From: Rhodocyclaceae bacterium
GTDB taxonomy: Bacteria; Pseudomonadota; Gammaproteobacteria; Burkholderiales; Rhodocyclaceae
Length of the DNA stretch: 64,000 bases
Assembly (NCBI GenBank): GCA_030824275.1
Contig: JAVBXY010000008.1
Coordinates: 62,001-126,000 of the forward strand
Direction: 5' to 3'
The notes under the pieces were generated by a model. It saw only the letters and a program-made list of their open reading frames with translations, did not search any database and was not told the origin of the DNA. The position numbers and the translations under genes were made by a program. Of this stretch, positions 46,572-55,895 are shown piece after piece (the first letter of the stretch is position 1; every line of letters starts with the position of its first letter).

Positions 46572-46584
46572 AAGGACGATCGCA

Positions 46585-47493
46585 ATGTGTGGAATTGTCG
46601 GACTGCTGGTGAAAAGCCCGGCGCTCAAGGCCCGGCTCGGCGAACTGATGGTGCCGATGCTGATCGGCATGACCGAGCGCGGCCCCGATTCGGCCGGCCT
46701 CGCCGTGTTCACCGAGCCCCTGGCCGAGGGCGAGCGCAAGATCAGCCTCTACTCGGGACTGACGGATGAGGGCGCAGATTTCAACTGGCTCGGGCTCGGC
46801 CATGAGCTTAAGGAACATCTGGGCATCGAGACGAAGATGGTGGTGCAGGGCAACCATGCCGTTCTCACCGTGAGCATCGCGCCAGAACCGGTGAAGCGCT
46901 GGATCAAGGAGCATCACCCCAAGCTGCACATCCTGTCCACCGGCCGCGCCATCGACCTCTACAAGGACATTGGCACGCCCTCCGAAGTGTCGAACCGCTA
47001 CGACTTCAAGCATCTGACCGGCAGCCACCTCGTCGGTCACACCCGCATGGCCACCGAGTCCGCCGTGACGCCGGATCGCGCCCACCCCTTCACCGCCGGC
47101 GAGGATTTCTGCCTGGTGCACAACGGCTCCCTTTCGAACCCCTACGGCGTGCGCCGCATGCTGGAGCCGCGCGGCATCAAGTTCGAGACCGACAACGACA
47201 CCGAGGCCGCCTGCCGCTTCCTCGAATGGCGGCTGCGCGAGGGCGACGACTTGGAAACCGCGTTGCAAAAAGGCTTCGAGGAACTGGACGGCTTCTATAC
47301 CTTCCTCATGGGCACGGCCGACAAGCTGGCCCTGATCCGCGACCCCTTCGCTTGCAAGCCCGCCGTGGTGGCGGAGAATGACGACTACGTGGCCATCGCC
47401 TCCGAGTTCCGCTCGCTGGCGCATTTGCCGGACATCAAGAACGCCAGGGTCTTCGAACCGGCGCCCGAGGAGATGTACGTATGGACAGCCTGA
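46585..47493 (+). CDS. mgsA: N-methylglutamate synthase subunit A (class II glutamine amidotransferase)
   Basis: A 302-residue Ntn-type amidotransferase. Cys2 after the initiator Met (MCGIVGLL) is the catalytic nucleophile. GHTRMATESAVTPDRAHPF and LVHNGSLSNPYGVRRML form the glutamine-binding site. It corresponds to GlxB and to the N-terminal domain of glutamate synthase. In the N-methylglutamate synthase complex it should release the amine for transfer to the MgsC site. It overlaps mgsB by 13 bases. Confidence 0.9.
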   Translation: MCGIVGLLVKSPALKARLGELMVPMLIGMTERGPDSAGLAVFTEPLAEGERKISLYSGLTDEGADFNWLGLGHELKEHLGIETKMVVQGNHAVLTVSIAPEPVKRWIKEHHPKLHILSTGRAIDLYKDIGTPSEVSNRYDFKHLTGSHLVGHTRMATESAVTPDRAHPFTAGEDFCLVHNGSLSNPYGVRRMLEPRGIKFETDNDTEAACRFLEWRLREGDDLETALQKGFEELDGFYTFLMGTADKLALIRDPFACKPAVVAENDDYVAIASEFRSLAHLPDIKNARVFEPAPEEMYVWTA

Positions 47494-48170
47494 ACTTTGA
47501 TCTCGCGGAGATTCCTCTGCGCACCGTGAACACCTTTCTGCACAAGGAAGCGCCCGGCCAGAGCGTGAAGAAAGTCGTCATCACCAACCCGGACGGTGCC
47601 CACAACATCGCCGTCGGCCTCGATTTCCCGGTGGACATCGAAGTGGTCGGCCATGCCGGCTACTACGCCGGTGGCATGAACAAGACGGCCAGCATCACCG
47701 TCACCGGCAGCGCCGGCACCGGCGTCGCCGAGAACATGATGTCGGGTCGCGTCCATGTGAAGGGCTTCGCCTCCAACGGCGCCGGCGCCTCGGCCCACGG
47801 CGGCCTGCTGGTGATCGACGGCGATGCCGGCCTGCGCTGCGGTATCTCGCTCAAGGGCGGCGACATCGTCGTCGGCGGCTCGGTCGGCAGCTTCTCCGCC
47901 TTCATGGCCCAGGCCGGCCGTATGGTGATCTGCGGCGATGCCGGCGACGCGCTGGGCGACTCGCTCTACGAAGCGGTGCTCTACGTCAAGGGCAACATCA
48001 AGTCCCTCGGCGCCGATGCGCAGATCGAGCCGATGAGCGCGGCCGACCTTGCTACCGTCAAGGAACTGCTCGCTGCTGCCGGCATGGATCACGACCCGAA
48101 AGACTTCAAGCGCGTGGCCTCGGCCCGCAGCCTCTATCACTGGAACGCTGACGCCAATCAGGAATACTGA
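47481..48170 (+). CDS. mgsB: N-methylglutamate synthase subunit B (GXGXG domain)
   Basis: A 229-residue right-handed beta-helix protein with the repeated Gly motifs of the glutamate-synthase C-terminal domain (GSAGTGVAENMMSGRVHVKG, GASAHGGLLVIDGDAGLRCG, KGGDIVVGGSVGSFSAFMAQ). It corresponds to GlxC and is structural rather than catalytic. The start inside the mgsA end couples their translation. Confidence 0.9.
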   Translation: MDSLNFDLAEIPLRTVNTFLHKEAPGQSVKKVVITNPDGAHNIAVGLDFPVDIEVVGHAGYYAGGMNKTASITVTGSAGTGVAENMMSGRVHVKGFASNGAGASAHGGLLVIDGDAGLRCGISLKGGDIVVGGSVGSFSAFMAQAGRMVICGDAGDALGDSLYEAVLYVKGNIKSLGADAQIEPMSAADLATVKELLAAAGMDHDPKDFKRVASARSLYHWNADANQEY

Positions 48171-48185
48171 GCAGGAGCATTGACC

Positions 48186-49535
48186 ATGTCTGAAAAACCG
48201 ATTTCCCGCGAAGAGTCCTTCGGCTACGACCGCAAGACCATCGACTACATCCGCAACGCCGCCGCCCATGGCCTCTACGAGATTCGCGGCATGGGCGCCA
48301 AGCGCAAGCTGCCCAACTTCGACGACCTCGTCTTCCTCGGTGCTTCGCTCTCGCGCTACGCCCTCGAAGGCTACCGCGAGAAGTGCAGCACCAAGACCAT
48401 CCTTGGCACGCGCTACGCCAAGAAGCCCATCGAGCTGGACATCCCCATCACCATCGCCGGCATGAGCTTCGGTTCGCTCTCGGCCAATGTGAAGGAAGCA
48501 TTGGGTCGCGCCGCCACGGAAGTCGGCACCTCGACCACCACCGGCGACGGCGGCATGACGCCGGAGGAGCGCCAGTCCTCCAAGACTCTCGTCTATCAGT
48601 GCCTGCCCTCCCGCTACGGCTTCAACCCGGACGACGTGCGCCGCGCCGACGCCATCGAAGTGGTGATCGGCCAGGGCGCTAAGCCCGGCGGCGGCGGCAT
48701 GCTGCTGGGGCAGAAAGTTTCCGCCCGCGTCGCCGGCATGCGCACCCTGCCCGAGGGCATCGACCAGCGCTCGGCCTGCCGCCACCCGGACTGGACCGGC
48801 CCCGACGACCTCGCCATCAAGATCCAGGAACTGCGCGAGATGACCGACTGGGAGAAGCCTATCTACGTCAAGGTCGGCGCCACCCGCACCTTCAACGACG
48901 TCAAGCTGGCGGTGCACGCCGGTGCCGACGTGGTGGTGGTGGACGGCATGCAGGGCGGCACCGCCGCGACCCAGACCTGCTTCATCGAGCACATCGGCAT
49001 CCCGACGCTGGCGGCCGTGCGTCAGGCGGTGGACGCACTGGAAGATCTCGACATGAAGGGCAAGGTCCAGCTCATCGTCTCCGGCGGCATCCGTACCGGC
49101 CCCGATGTGGCCAAGGCCCTGGCCATGGGCGCCGATGCCGTAGCCATCGGCCAGGGTGTGCTGATCGCGCTGGGCTGCAACCACGACAGCTATTTCCAGA
49201 ACGGCGAACACCGTCCCGCCAGCGCCGACTATTCGGCCCTCGGCACCGCGCCCGGTTTCTGCCATCACTGCCACACCGGCAAGTGCCCCGTCGGCATCAC
49301 GACGCAGGACGCGATGCTCGAACAGCGCCTGACGCCCGAGTTTGGCGCCAAGCATCTGAAGAATTATCTGAAGACGCTGAACATGGAACTGACCACCATC
49401 GCCCGCGCCTGCGGCAAGCAGAACGTGCATCACCTGGAGCGCGAGGACTTGGTGGCGCTGACGCTGGAAGCGGCAGCCATGGCGAAAGTGCCGCTGGCCG
49501 GCACGAGCTGGATTCCTGGAGTCGGCAACATCTGA
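48186..49535 (+). CDS. mgsC: N-methylglutamate synthase subunit C (FMN-binding glutamate synthase domain)
   Basis: A 449-residue flavoprotein equal to the FMN/iron-sulfur domain of glutamate synthase. It has the FMN barrel ([63 protein letters not shown]). A cysteine cluster for a 3Fe-4S centre follows ([12 protein letters not shown]). It should reduce the imine formed from 2-oxoglutarate and methylamine to N-methylglutamate. The ATG at 48186, with CAGGAG upstream, is preferred over an in-frame TTG. A dispersed-motif copy encodes RPASADYS immediately before the cysteine cluster. Its stop overlaps the folD start. Confidence 0.92.
   Translation: MSEKPISREESFGYDRKTIDYIRNAAAHGLYEIRGMGAKRKLPNFDDLVFLGASLSRYALEGYREKCSTKTILGTRYAKKPIELDIPITIAGMSFGSLSANVKEALGRAATEVGTSTTTGDGGMTPEERQSSKTLVYQCLPSRYGFNPDDVRRADAIEVVIGQGAKPGGGGMLLGQKVSARVAGMRTLPEGIDQRSACRHPDWTGPDDLAIKIQELREMTDWEKPIYVKVGATRTFNDVKLAVHAGADVVVVDGMQGGTAATQTCFIEHIGIPTLAAVRQAVDALEDLDMKGKVQLIVSGGIRTGPDVAKALAMGADAVAIGQGVLIALGCNHDSYFQNGEHRPASADYSALGTAPGFCHHCHTGKCPVGITTQDAMLEQRLTPEFGAKHLKNYLKTLNMELTTIARACGKQNVHHLEREDLVALTLEAAAMAKVPLAGTSWIPGVGNI
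49210..49233 (+). repeat. Dispersed 24-bp motif, copy 15
   Basis: Three mismatches. It lies in mgsC and is read as RPASADYS. Confidence 0.7.
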
Positions 49536-50425
49536 TGACTGCGCAGATCATCGACGGCAAGGCGCTCTCGCAGCGCCTGCGCGTCGGTTTCAGGGAGCGC
49601 GTCGCCGTGCTGCGCGAGCGCGGCGTAACACCCGGCCTTGCCGTGATCCTGGTTGGCGACAACCCGGCCTCGAAGGTTTACGTCGGCAACAAGATCAAGG
49701 CTTGCGCAGACTGCGGCGTCGCCTCCTTCCACCACGCCCTGCCCGCCGATGTCGGCGAGGCTGAGGTACTGGCCTGCATCGGGCAACTCAACGTCGATCC
49801 GACGGTGCATGGCATTCTGATTCAACTGCCGCTGCCGCCGCAGATCGACGTGCGCCGCGTGCTCGAGGCCATCGATGTGCACAAGGACGTGGACGGCTTC
49901 CACCTCTACAACGTCGGCGGCCTCGTCGTCGGCAACACCATCTTCCCGCCCTGCACGCCCTACGGCGTGCAACTGCTGCTGGAAACCACGGGCATCGATG
50001 TCGCCGGCAAGAACGCCGTGGTGGTCGGCGCCAGCAACATCGTCGGCAAACCCATGGCCCTGATGCTGTTGCAGAAGGAAGCCACGGTCACCATCTGCCA
50101 TGCCAGAACCCGCGACCTGGCCCAGCACACCATCCTGGCCGACATCCTCATCGTCGCTGCCGGCAAGCCGGGCCTGATCGTGCCGCAGATGGTCAAGCGC
50201 GGTGCCATCGTCATTGATGTCGGCATCAACCGCCTGCCCGACAACCGCATCGTCGGCGATGTGGATTTCGAGGGCGTGAAGCAGGTCGCCTCCTGGATCA
50301 CCCCGGTCCCCGGCGGCGTCGGGCCGATGACGGTGACCATGCTGATCGAGAACACCCTGCGCTCCGCCGAGCGAAAGGGCATCGTGCACGATGCCTGGGA
50401 TGCGCCGACGGTGGATGTGGCCTGA
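49535..50425 (+). CDS. folD: Methylenetetrahydrofolate dehydrogenase/cyclohydrolase
   Basis: Oxidises 5,10-methylene-THF to methenyl-THF and hydrolyses it to 10-formyl-THF. The 296-residue bifunctional enzyme shows [20 protein letters not shown] (catalytic Lys), [17 protein letters not shown] and the NADP loop [17 protein letters not shown], plus [15 protein letters not shown] at the end. Being the last gene of the cassette, one base into mgsC, it links methylene-THF made by MgdABCD to PurU at the front of the same operon. Confidence 0.95.
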   Translation: MTAQIIDGKALSQRLRVGFRERVAVLRERGVTPGLAVILVGDNPASKVYVGNKIKACADCGVASFHHALPADVGEAEVLACIGQLNVDPTVHGILIQLPLPPQIDVRRVLEAIDVHKDVDGFHLYNVGGLVVGNTIFPPCTPYGVQLLLETTGIDVAGKNAVVVGASNIVGKPMALMLLQKEATVTICHARTRDLAQHTILADILIVAAGKPGLIVPQMVKRGAIVIDVGINRLPDNRIVGDVDFEGVKQVASWITPVPGGVGPMTVTMLIENTLRSAERKGIVHDAWDAPTVDVA

Positions 50426-50444
50426 GCGGCCGTGACATTCTTCC

Positions 50445-50472
50445 TTGACCCGCTGGTTCCGCCCGCTATCCT
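50445..50472 (+). promoter_or_regulatory. Sigma-70 promoter ahead of the c-di-GMP riboswitch
   Basis: TTGACC (50445-50450) and TATCCT (50467-50472) with a 16-bp spacer place the transcript start about ten bases before the aptamer. Confidence 0.6.
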
Positions 50473-50481
50473 GCGCTGATT

Positions 50482-50574
50482 GACAGGCAAACCCGTCGAA
50501 AGGCGGGGACGCAAAGCCACGGGGCTTAAAGGAACTGCGCGGATGCAGATGTCCATATGCCAGCCGGGTTGCCG
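50482..50574 (+). ncRNA. Cyclic-di-GMP class I (GEMM) riboswitch
   Basis: The RNA holds the invariant aptamer blocks in order: AGGCAAACC, a GAAA tetraloop-type hairpin, GGGGACGCAAAGCC and a closing strand GGGTTGCC that pairs with GGCAAACC. A variable second helix (GGATGCAGATGTCC region) lies between. These are the hallmarks of GEMM-I. A GGCAGG/CCTGCC hairpin at 50604-50618 and the ribosome-binding site at 50649 form the likely expression platform. It precedes a diguanylate cyclase gene by about 85 bases. Confidence 0.92.
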
Positions 50575-50658
50575 CTTCCGGGTTCTTTCCACCGGAATCG
50601 TCAGGCAGGATTCCTGCCCTTTGCTGTCCTCCGCGCGAATGGCGGGAAGGAGATGGCA

Positions 50659-52554
50659 ATGCCCGATTCGACCCGGCGTCGTTTCGAAGAACTGAAAGCC
50701 GGCGGCCTGCTGCCCTCGCCCAAGGGCGTGGCGCTGACCGTGCTGGACATGACCGGACGACCCAACGCCAGCATCCACGACATCACGCGCCTGGTGCAGG
50801 TGGACCCGGCCATGGCGGGGCGCATCCTGCGCTATGCCAATGCTGCTCAGGGCGGTGCCCTGCGCCACATCGTTTCCCTGCAACACGCCATCACCTTTCT
50901 CGGCCTGTTCCGCGTGCGGCAGATCGCCCTCGGGTTTTCGCTGATGGATCGCTATCGCTCGGGCGTGTGCCGGGCCTTCGATTACACGGCCTACTGGACG
51001 GAGTCGCTGGCTACCGCCATCGCCGCGCAACGCCTGGCCGTCGAGGCGCAGAGCCCGCCCGACGAAAGCTTTACCTGCGGCCTGCTCTCGGGCATCGGGC
51101 GCCTGGCCCTGGCCACCAGCTATCCGAAACAATATGGCGTGGTTCTTCAAGCCAATCTGGCCGGGCAGATATTGATGGACGCCGAGCGCGAACACTTCGG
51201 CATCGACCATGCGAACCTTTCCGCCGAAATGCTGCTCGGCTGGGGCTTGCCGGAAATCTTCACCGATGCGGTGCGCTATCACGAGGAGCCGGCGGACGCG
51301 CCGTTTCCGCCGGGCACCCGCGCCCAAGCGCTGACCGCCGCGCTGCATCTGGCTGCCCGCATCGGCGAACTGCTCAATCTCGACGAGGCGCGTCGCTGGG
51401 AAAAGATTCCCTCCCTGTATCACGCGGCGGCCCGGCTTGGCATGGAGGCCGCCGAGGTGCCGTCGCTGGTGGCAGACGTCGTCGTCGGCTGGCAGGGCTG
51501 GGCGCGGGAACTCAATCTGCCGGCGCGCAGCCATGTGGACGTGCAATCCCTGCTCGCCTCGCCGCCGGCCCAAGCCGGCGAGGGCGATGGCACAGGAGCG
51601 AGTTTCATCCCCTTGCGCGTGATGCAGGTAATGGCGTCATCCGAACGGCAGGCGGCATTGGCGACGACCCTGAGTGCGCTGGGTGCCTTAGTGGAGCAGG
51701 CGGAAAATCCGGCGGACGCCGTGCGCATGGATGACAGCAACCCGCCGGACGTGGCGATCATCGATCTGGAAACCGCCGGCACGGACGCCATGGATCGTGT
51801 GCGGGCCTTGCGTGCCGCCGCCGGCAATGCGCTGCACGTCATCGCGCTGATACCGGCAAGCGCCGAATCCGATGTTGCCCGCCTGCTGCAAGCCGGCGTG
51901 TCCGACTACCTGCTCTACGAGCATACCGAGGCGGCGCTGGTGGCGCGCCTGTCCAATGCCCAGCAACTGGTGTCCCTGCGCGGTGCCGTGCGGGCGGAAC
52001 GCGAGCTGGCGGTGAGTTCTTCCGGCGACTGGGCACGGGCCAATCGTCGATTGCTGCATGAGGCCTTGACCGATCCCCTGACCCAGTTGGCGAACCGGCG
52101 CTACGGCTTGGATCGCTTCGCCCAAGAATGGTCGGTCGCGTCGAGCAACGAGCTTCCGCTCAGTTGCATGATGTTCGACATCGACCATTTCAAGCGGGTC
52201 AACGACGAGCGCGGCCACGATGTTGGCGACCTGGTGTTGCAACAGGTGGCGGCGGTCATCGGCCGGGACTGCCGGCGCAGCGACATCGTCTTTCGTTACG
52301 GCGGCGAAGAGTTCTGCTGCATCTGCCCCAACACCGGCATGACTGAAGCCTTCCAGCTCGCGGAGCGCATCGCGGCAACCATACGTGAGGGCCGCTACGG
52401 TCTGGCCGAGGATCGCTTTGCGCTGACCATGAGCATAGGCGTCGCTGTCCGGGCCGACGACACGGCCGATCCGGCCGCGCTGATCGTCAAGGCCGACCGG
52501 GCCTTGTATGCCGCCAAGCATGGCGGCCGCGACCGGGTGGTCGCCGCTTCGTAA
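50659..52554 (+). CDS. HDOD-receiver-like-GGDEF diguanylate cyclase
   Basis: A 631-residue signalling protein. An HDOD domain spans about 12-215 (VQVDPAMAGRILRYANAAQ, LLSGIGRLAL). A receiver-like module without a full acidic pocket follows at about 317-435 (DVAIIDLETAG, LQAGVSDYLLY). The GGDEF domain carries intact GGEEF at 548-552, FDIDHFKRVND, and an I-site RRSD at 539-542, exactly five residues before it. It should make c-di-GMP from GTP under product inhibition. ATG 50659 is chosen because AAGGAG is correctly spaced; the ATG two codons earlier overlaps that site. The riboswitch in its leader adds RNA-level feedback. Confidence 0.92.
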   Translation: MPDSTRRRFEELKAGGLLPSPKGVALTVLDMTGRPNASIHDITRLVQVDPAMAGRILRYANAAQGGALRHIVSLQHAITFLGLFRVRQIALGFSLMDRYRSGVCRAFDYTAYWTESLATAIAAQRLAVEAQSPPDESFTCGLLSGIGRLALATSYPKQYGVVLQANLAGQILMDAEREHFGIDHANLSAEMLLGWGLPEIFTDAVRYHEEPADAPFPPGTRAQALTAALHLAARIGELLNLDEARRWEKIPSLYHAAARLGMEAAEVPSLVADVVVGWQGWARELNLPARSHVDVQSLLASPPAQAGEGDGTGASFIPLRVMQVMASSERQAALATTLSALGALVEQAENPADAVRMDDSNPPDVAIIDLETAGTDAMDRVRALRAAAGNALHVIALIPASAESDVARLLQAGVSDYLLYEHTEAALVARLSNAQQLVSLRGAVRAERELAVSSSGDWARANRRLLHEALTDPLTQLANRRYGLDRFAQEWSVASSNELPLSCMMFDIDHFKRVNDERGHDVGDLVLQQVAAVIGRDCRRSDIVFRYGGEEFCCICPNTGMTEAFQLAERIAATIREGRYGLAEDRFALTMSIGVAVRADDTADPAALIVKADRALYAAKHGGRDRVVAAS

Positions 52555-52584
52555 CGCAAACTACCGGCAGCGGGTAAACGCGGG

Positions 52585-52600
52585 CGGCAGGACTTGCCGC
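52585..52600 (+). terminator. Weak hairpin after the diguanylate cyclase gene
   Basis: CGGCA and TGCCG arms with a short loop, 30 bases after the stop codon, without a clear T-run. The rest of the gap 52555-52773 shows no further gene or motif. Confidence 0.35.
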
Positions 52601-52773
52601 ATGGTGCTCGCAAGGGCCTCGCATTTCGTCTCGCCGAGCGCCGCGATGTGGGTCAATCCGGTGAACAGCGATGGATGTCGGCCGCATTTCCGTTTTGACG
52701 ATGATTCAGGAGCCTCTGGGCACAGGGCTTGCAGAGCGGCGTCCATGAACAACAAAACGGAAGAGGACTGATC

Positions 52774-52971
52774 ATGGACCCCAAAGAATCCGTGGACCCA
52801 ACCCGCATCGGCATCGACGACGATGCATGGCAGGCCACGCTGTCCCGCGACGCGGCGCAGTCCCTGCTGCGCATGTGCTCGGCACCCGGTGTCGATGAGC
52901 GCACCTACACCAACGTGCAATTGCTGTCGGTGCCCAACGGCAGCAACCTCTACATCAAGTCCTTCGCCTGA
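52774..52971 (+). CDS. Small hypothetical protein
   Basis: A 65-residue ORF ([20 protein letters not shown] ... LYIKSFA) with GAAGAGGA upstream of the ATG. It has no signal peptide, membrane segment or cysteine pattern; the N-terminus is acidic and the centre helical ([13 protein letters not shown]). It lies alone after the diguanylate cyclase gene, and its 3' end overlaps the convergent photolyase gene by 22 bases. I do not recognise it. Coding is plausible from the ribosome-binding site and normal codon use, but not proven. Confidence 0.5.
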   Translation: MDPKESVDPTRIGIDDDAWQATLSRDAAQSLLRMCSAPGVDERTYTNVQLLSVPNGSNLYIKSFA

Positions 52972-54365
52972 TCCCTGGCCGGGCTGACGGCCTTGAAGCG
53001 CGCCAGCGTGCGTTCCCGCGCCAGGGCATGGTCGATGATGGGCGGCGGATAGTTTTTCGCGCCGCCTGTCTTCCAGGGTGCGTGGATGAGCTTGTCCGGC
53101 AAGTGGGCCAGCTCGGGCACATAGCGGCGGATGAAGGTACCCGCCGGATCGAATTTCTCCGACTGCGTCACCGGATTGAAAATGCGGAACCAGGGTTGCG
53201 CATCGCAGCCTGTAGAGGCCGCCCACTGCCAGCCGCCGTTGTTGGCGGCCAGGTCATAGTCGAGCAGTTTTCCGGCGAACCAGGCCTCGCCCCGGCGCCA
53301 GTCGATACCCAAATCCTTGGTCAGAAAACTCGCCACCACCATGCGCAGGCGGTTGTGCATCCAGCCCGAGGCCAGCAACTGACGCATCGCCGAATCGACC
53401 AACGGATAGCCGGTGCGCCCCGCTTGCCAGGCCGCCAATAGTTCGGGGGCATCATCCCAGCGTAGTCCGTCGAGGGCCGGCTTGTAGCAATGACTGACGA
53501 CGTCCGGCCGTTGCCAGAGGATCATCTGGTAGAACTCGCGCCAGATCAGTTCCGACAGCCAGGTTTCCGCACCCCGGCCACCGGTGCCATGGGCATGGGC
53601 GGCGAGCTGACGGATGGAAATCGTGCCGAAGCGCAGATGGGCCGACAGGTAGGACGGCCCCTTCACCGCCGGGTAGTCGCGGGTATCGGCGTAGGCGTCG
53701 ATGCGCTCGATGAAGTCGCGGAACAGGGCCTGCGCGCCGCTCATGCCGGTGGGCAGTTTCAGGGCGGCAAGGTCGGTGGGCGCGAAGCCCAGTTGTTCCA
53801 GCGTCGGCAGCGACGCGGATTTTTCCGGCGCGGCGAGGTGATGCAGATACGGCTCGATGGGCCAGGAGTTCAGGCAAGTCCCATCGAGTTTCGCCAGCCA
53901 GGCGCGCTTGTAGGGCGTGAATACGGCGAAGGGCGTGCCGCCCTGGGTCAGCACTTCATTGCGCTCGAAGACGACCTGATCCTTGAAATCGAAAAAGTCG
54001 GCTCTGGTTAGACGGCGTTTTACTTCCCCGTCGCGGGCAATCGCGCTCGGTTCGTAGTCCCGGTTGGCGTAGACGGCGGTGACGCCAAGTTCGGCGGCGA
54101 GACGGGGAATATCGACCACCGGATCACCGTGGCGCACGATCAGAGCGCCGCCATGGGCACGCAGGACGGTATCCAGTTCTTCGAGCGCCCGCAGGATGAA
54201 TTCGACGCGGCGGTCCCGGCGCGGCAGGGCGTCGAGGATGGTGGTGTCGAAGACGAAGGCGCAATACACGCGCTCGTGACGGGCCAGCGCATGGTGCAGG
54301 GCGGCGTGATCGTCGAGGCGCAGATCGCGGCGGAACCACACCAGGGCAGAGGAGGCAGCGGACAT
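52950..54365 (-). CDS. phr: Deoxyribodipyrimidine photolyase (cryptochrome/photolyase family)
   Basis: A 471-residue light-driven DNA repair flavoprotein. The N-terminal antenna domain starts [20 protein letters not shown]. The FAD-binding helical domain shows [69 protein letters not shown] and [30 protein letters not shown], the CPD class I signature. ATG 54365 starts right before the fold; a longer upstream frame overlaps the divergent yqgE. A dispersed-motif copy encodes RLTRADFF near residues 117-124. Confidence 0.94.
   Translation of the reverse strand: MSAASSALVWFRRDLRLDDHAALHHALARHERVYCAFVFDTTILDALPRRDRRVEFILRALEELDTVLRAHGGALIVRHGDPVVDIPRLAAELGVTAVYANRDYEPSAIARDGEVKRRLTRADFFDFKDQVVFERNEVLTQGGTPFAVFTPYKRAWLAKLDGTCLNSWPIEPYLHHLAAPEKSASLPTLEQLGFAPTDLAALKLPTGMSGAQALFRDFIERIDAYADTRDYPAVKGPSYLSAHLRFGTISIRQLAAHAHGTGGRGAETWLSELIWREFYQMILWQRPDVVSHCYKPALDGLRWDDAPELLAAWQAGRTGYPLVDSAMRQLLASGWMHNRLRMVVASFLTKDLGIDWRRGEAWFAGKLLDYDLAANNGGWQWAASTGCDAQPWFRIFNPVTQSEKFDPAGTFIRRYVPELAHLPDKLIHAPWKTGGAKNYPPPIIDHALARERTLARFKAVSPARDQAKDLM
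53993..54016 (-). repeat. Dispersed 24-bp motif, copy 16
   Basis: Three mismatches. It lies in the photolyase gene, in coding orientation, and is read as RLTRADFF. Confidence 0.7.
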
Positions 54366-54399
54366 GGTGGCAAGCACGGGAAGGGAGCGACAGATTACA

Positions 54400-54981
54400 A
54401 TGATGCCCGTGAATACCGTCAGCCTCGCCAACCACTTCCTGATCGCCATGCCCGCCATGGCCGACCCGAATTTTTCCCGCACGCTGACCTACATCTGCGA
54501 GCACAACGCCGACGGCGCCCTGGGCATCATCGTCAATCGGCCCATCGACATGAACCTCGCCGGTCTTTTCGACCGGGTCAGCATCGAACTCGACGAGGGT
54601 GACGCGCAAATCCGCTATGCCAACCTGCCGGTGTATTTCGGCGGCCCGGTGCAGACGGATCGCGGCTTCGTCCTGCATCGTCCGGCGGGCCACTGGCAGT
54701 CCTCGCTCAACGTCAATGAAGAACTGGCGCTGACCAGTTCCCGCGACATCCTCCAGGCCATGGGCAGCACCGGCGAGCCGGCCGAGGTGCTGGTCACTCT
54801 CGGCTATGCCGGCTGGACGGCGGGGCAACTGGAATGGGAGCTGGCGCAGAACGCCTGGCTGACGGTCGAGGCCGATCCTGCCATCATGTTCGAGCTGCCA
54901 CCCGAAGAGCGCCTGGCCGCCGCCATGCAGTTGCTCGGCGTCGATTTTGCCAATCTCTCCGAAGTCGCCGGGCATGCGTGA
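54400..54981 (+). CDS. yqgE: YqgE/AlgH family protein (DUF179)
   Basis: A 193-residue member of DUF179: [40 protein letters not shown] and [16 protein letters not shown] are diagnostic. The molecular role is not established. Its usual position directly before ruvX and the pyr genes is kept here. Two adjacent ATGs exist at 54400 and 54403; AGGGAG upstream fits either. It overlaps ruvX by eight bases. Confidence 0.92.
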   Translation: MMPVNTVSLANHFLIAMPAMADPNFSRTLTYICEHNADGALGIIVNRPIDMNLAGLFDRVSIELDEGDAQIRYANLPVYFGGPVQTDRGFVLHRPAGHWQSSLNVNEELALTSSRDILQAMGSTGEPAEVLVTLGYAGWTAGQLEWELAQNAWLTVEADPAIMFELPPEERLAAAMQLLGVDFANLSEVAGHA

Positions 54982-55411
54982 TGAAACGCTGCTGGCTTTC
55001 GATTTCGGCGTGAAGCGCATCGGCGTGGCGGTCGGCGAGGTCCGCCTCGGCAGCGCACGCCCCCTGGCCACCATCGATGCCGAGGCGAACGATGCGCGCT
55101 TCGCCGCCATCGGCAAGCTGATTGCCGAATGGCAGCCCGCCCGGCTGATCGTCGGCCGGCCACTCAACGAGGATGGCACATCCCACGACATGACCGCCCG
55201 CGCCGAACGCTTCACCAATCAATTGCGCGGCCGCTTCAGCCTGCCGGTGGAATCGGTGGATGAACGTTTCACGTCCGTCGAGGCCGAATCGGCGTTGCGC
55301 CAGAGCCGACTTTCCTGGCAGCAGAGCAAGACCAAGGTCGACGCCGAGGCTGCCCGCATCATTCTCGAAAGCTGGTTCGAACAACAGAAAATCGCCCATG
55401 CCCATACCTGA
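54974..55411 (+). CDS. ruvX: Putative Holliday junction resolvase / pre-16S rRNA nuclease (YqgF)
   Basis: A 145-residue RNase-H-fold nuclease. The first catalytic Asp lies in [26 protein letters not shown] and [15 protein letters not shown] supply further active-site residues, and [13 protein letters not shown] ends the fold. E. coli YqgF processes 16S rRNA 5' ends; a junction-resolving role is also proposed for the family. ATG 54974 is the family-like start. The weakest dispersed-motif copy falls at LRQSRLSW. Confidence 0.9.
   Translation: MRDETLLAFDFGVKRIGVAVGEVRLGSARPLATIDAEANDARFAAIGKLIAEWQPARLIVGRPLNEDGTSHDMTARAERFTNQLRGRFSLPVESVDERFTSVEAESALRQSRLSWQQSKTKVDAEAARIILESWFEQQKIAHAHT
55291..55314 (+). 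repeat. Dispersed 24-bp motif, copy 17 (weak)
   Basis: Five mismatches; the CCA and GCCGACTTT parts are kept. It lies in ruvX, read as LRQSRLSW, and could be chance. Confidence 0.4.
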
Positions 55412-55895
55412 TGCCGAAGCCCTGATCACCGCCCTGGCCGATGCCATGCGGCCCCACGTCGACCCGGCGCGCACCGCCCTGGTCGGCATCCACACCGGCG
55501 GCGTCTGGATTGCCCAGCGCCTGCAAGCCGCCCTCGGCCTGAAGACGGCATCCGGCGCCATCGACGTCTCCTTCTATCGCGACGACTACAGCCAGCGCGG
55601 CCTGCATGCCGGCGCCAAGTCCTCGCAGATTCCCTTCGATGTCGACGGCGCCCACATCGTCATCGTCGACGACGTGCTCTACACCGGCCGCACCATCCGC
55701 GCAGCGATGAACGAACTCTTTGATTACGGACGCCCGGCCAAGGTGGAACTCGCCGTGCTGGCCGACCGCGGTGGCCGCGAGCTGCCCATCGCGCCGACCT
55801 ATTGTCCCCATGTCCTCTCCCTGCCCGTGGCGCAGATGCTGGCGCTGGAAAAGGCGGAGGATGGAAAACTTTCCTTCCGGCTGATCGAGAAATGA
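55398..55895 (+). CDS. pyrR: PyrR: pyrimidine operon regulator / uracil phosphoribosyltransferase
   Basis: A 165-residue PRTase-fold protein. The PRPP loop is [19 protein letters not shown], with [14 protein letters not shown] upstream and [16 protein letters not shown] after. In many bacteria PyrR is both a weak uracil PRTase and an attenuation regulator of pyr genes. No obvious anti-antiterminator structure is visible upstream here, so the regulatory mode is uncertain. It overlaps ruvX by 14 bases and pyrB by four. Confidence 0.92.
   Translation: MPIPDAEALITALADAMRPHVDPARTALVGIHTGGVWIAQRLQAALGLKTASGAIDVSFYRDDYSQRGLHAGAKSSQIPFDVDGAHIVIVDDVLYTGRTIRAAMNELFDYGRPAKVELAVLADRGGRELPIAPTYCPHVLSLPVAQMLALEKAEDGKLSFRLIEK

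Noticed and set aside
47385..49433. 682-codon open frame opposite mgsA-C
   Set aside because: Antisense shadow of three firmly identified genes.
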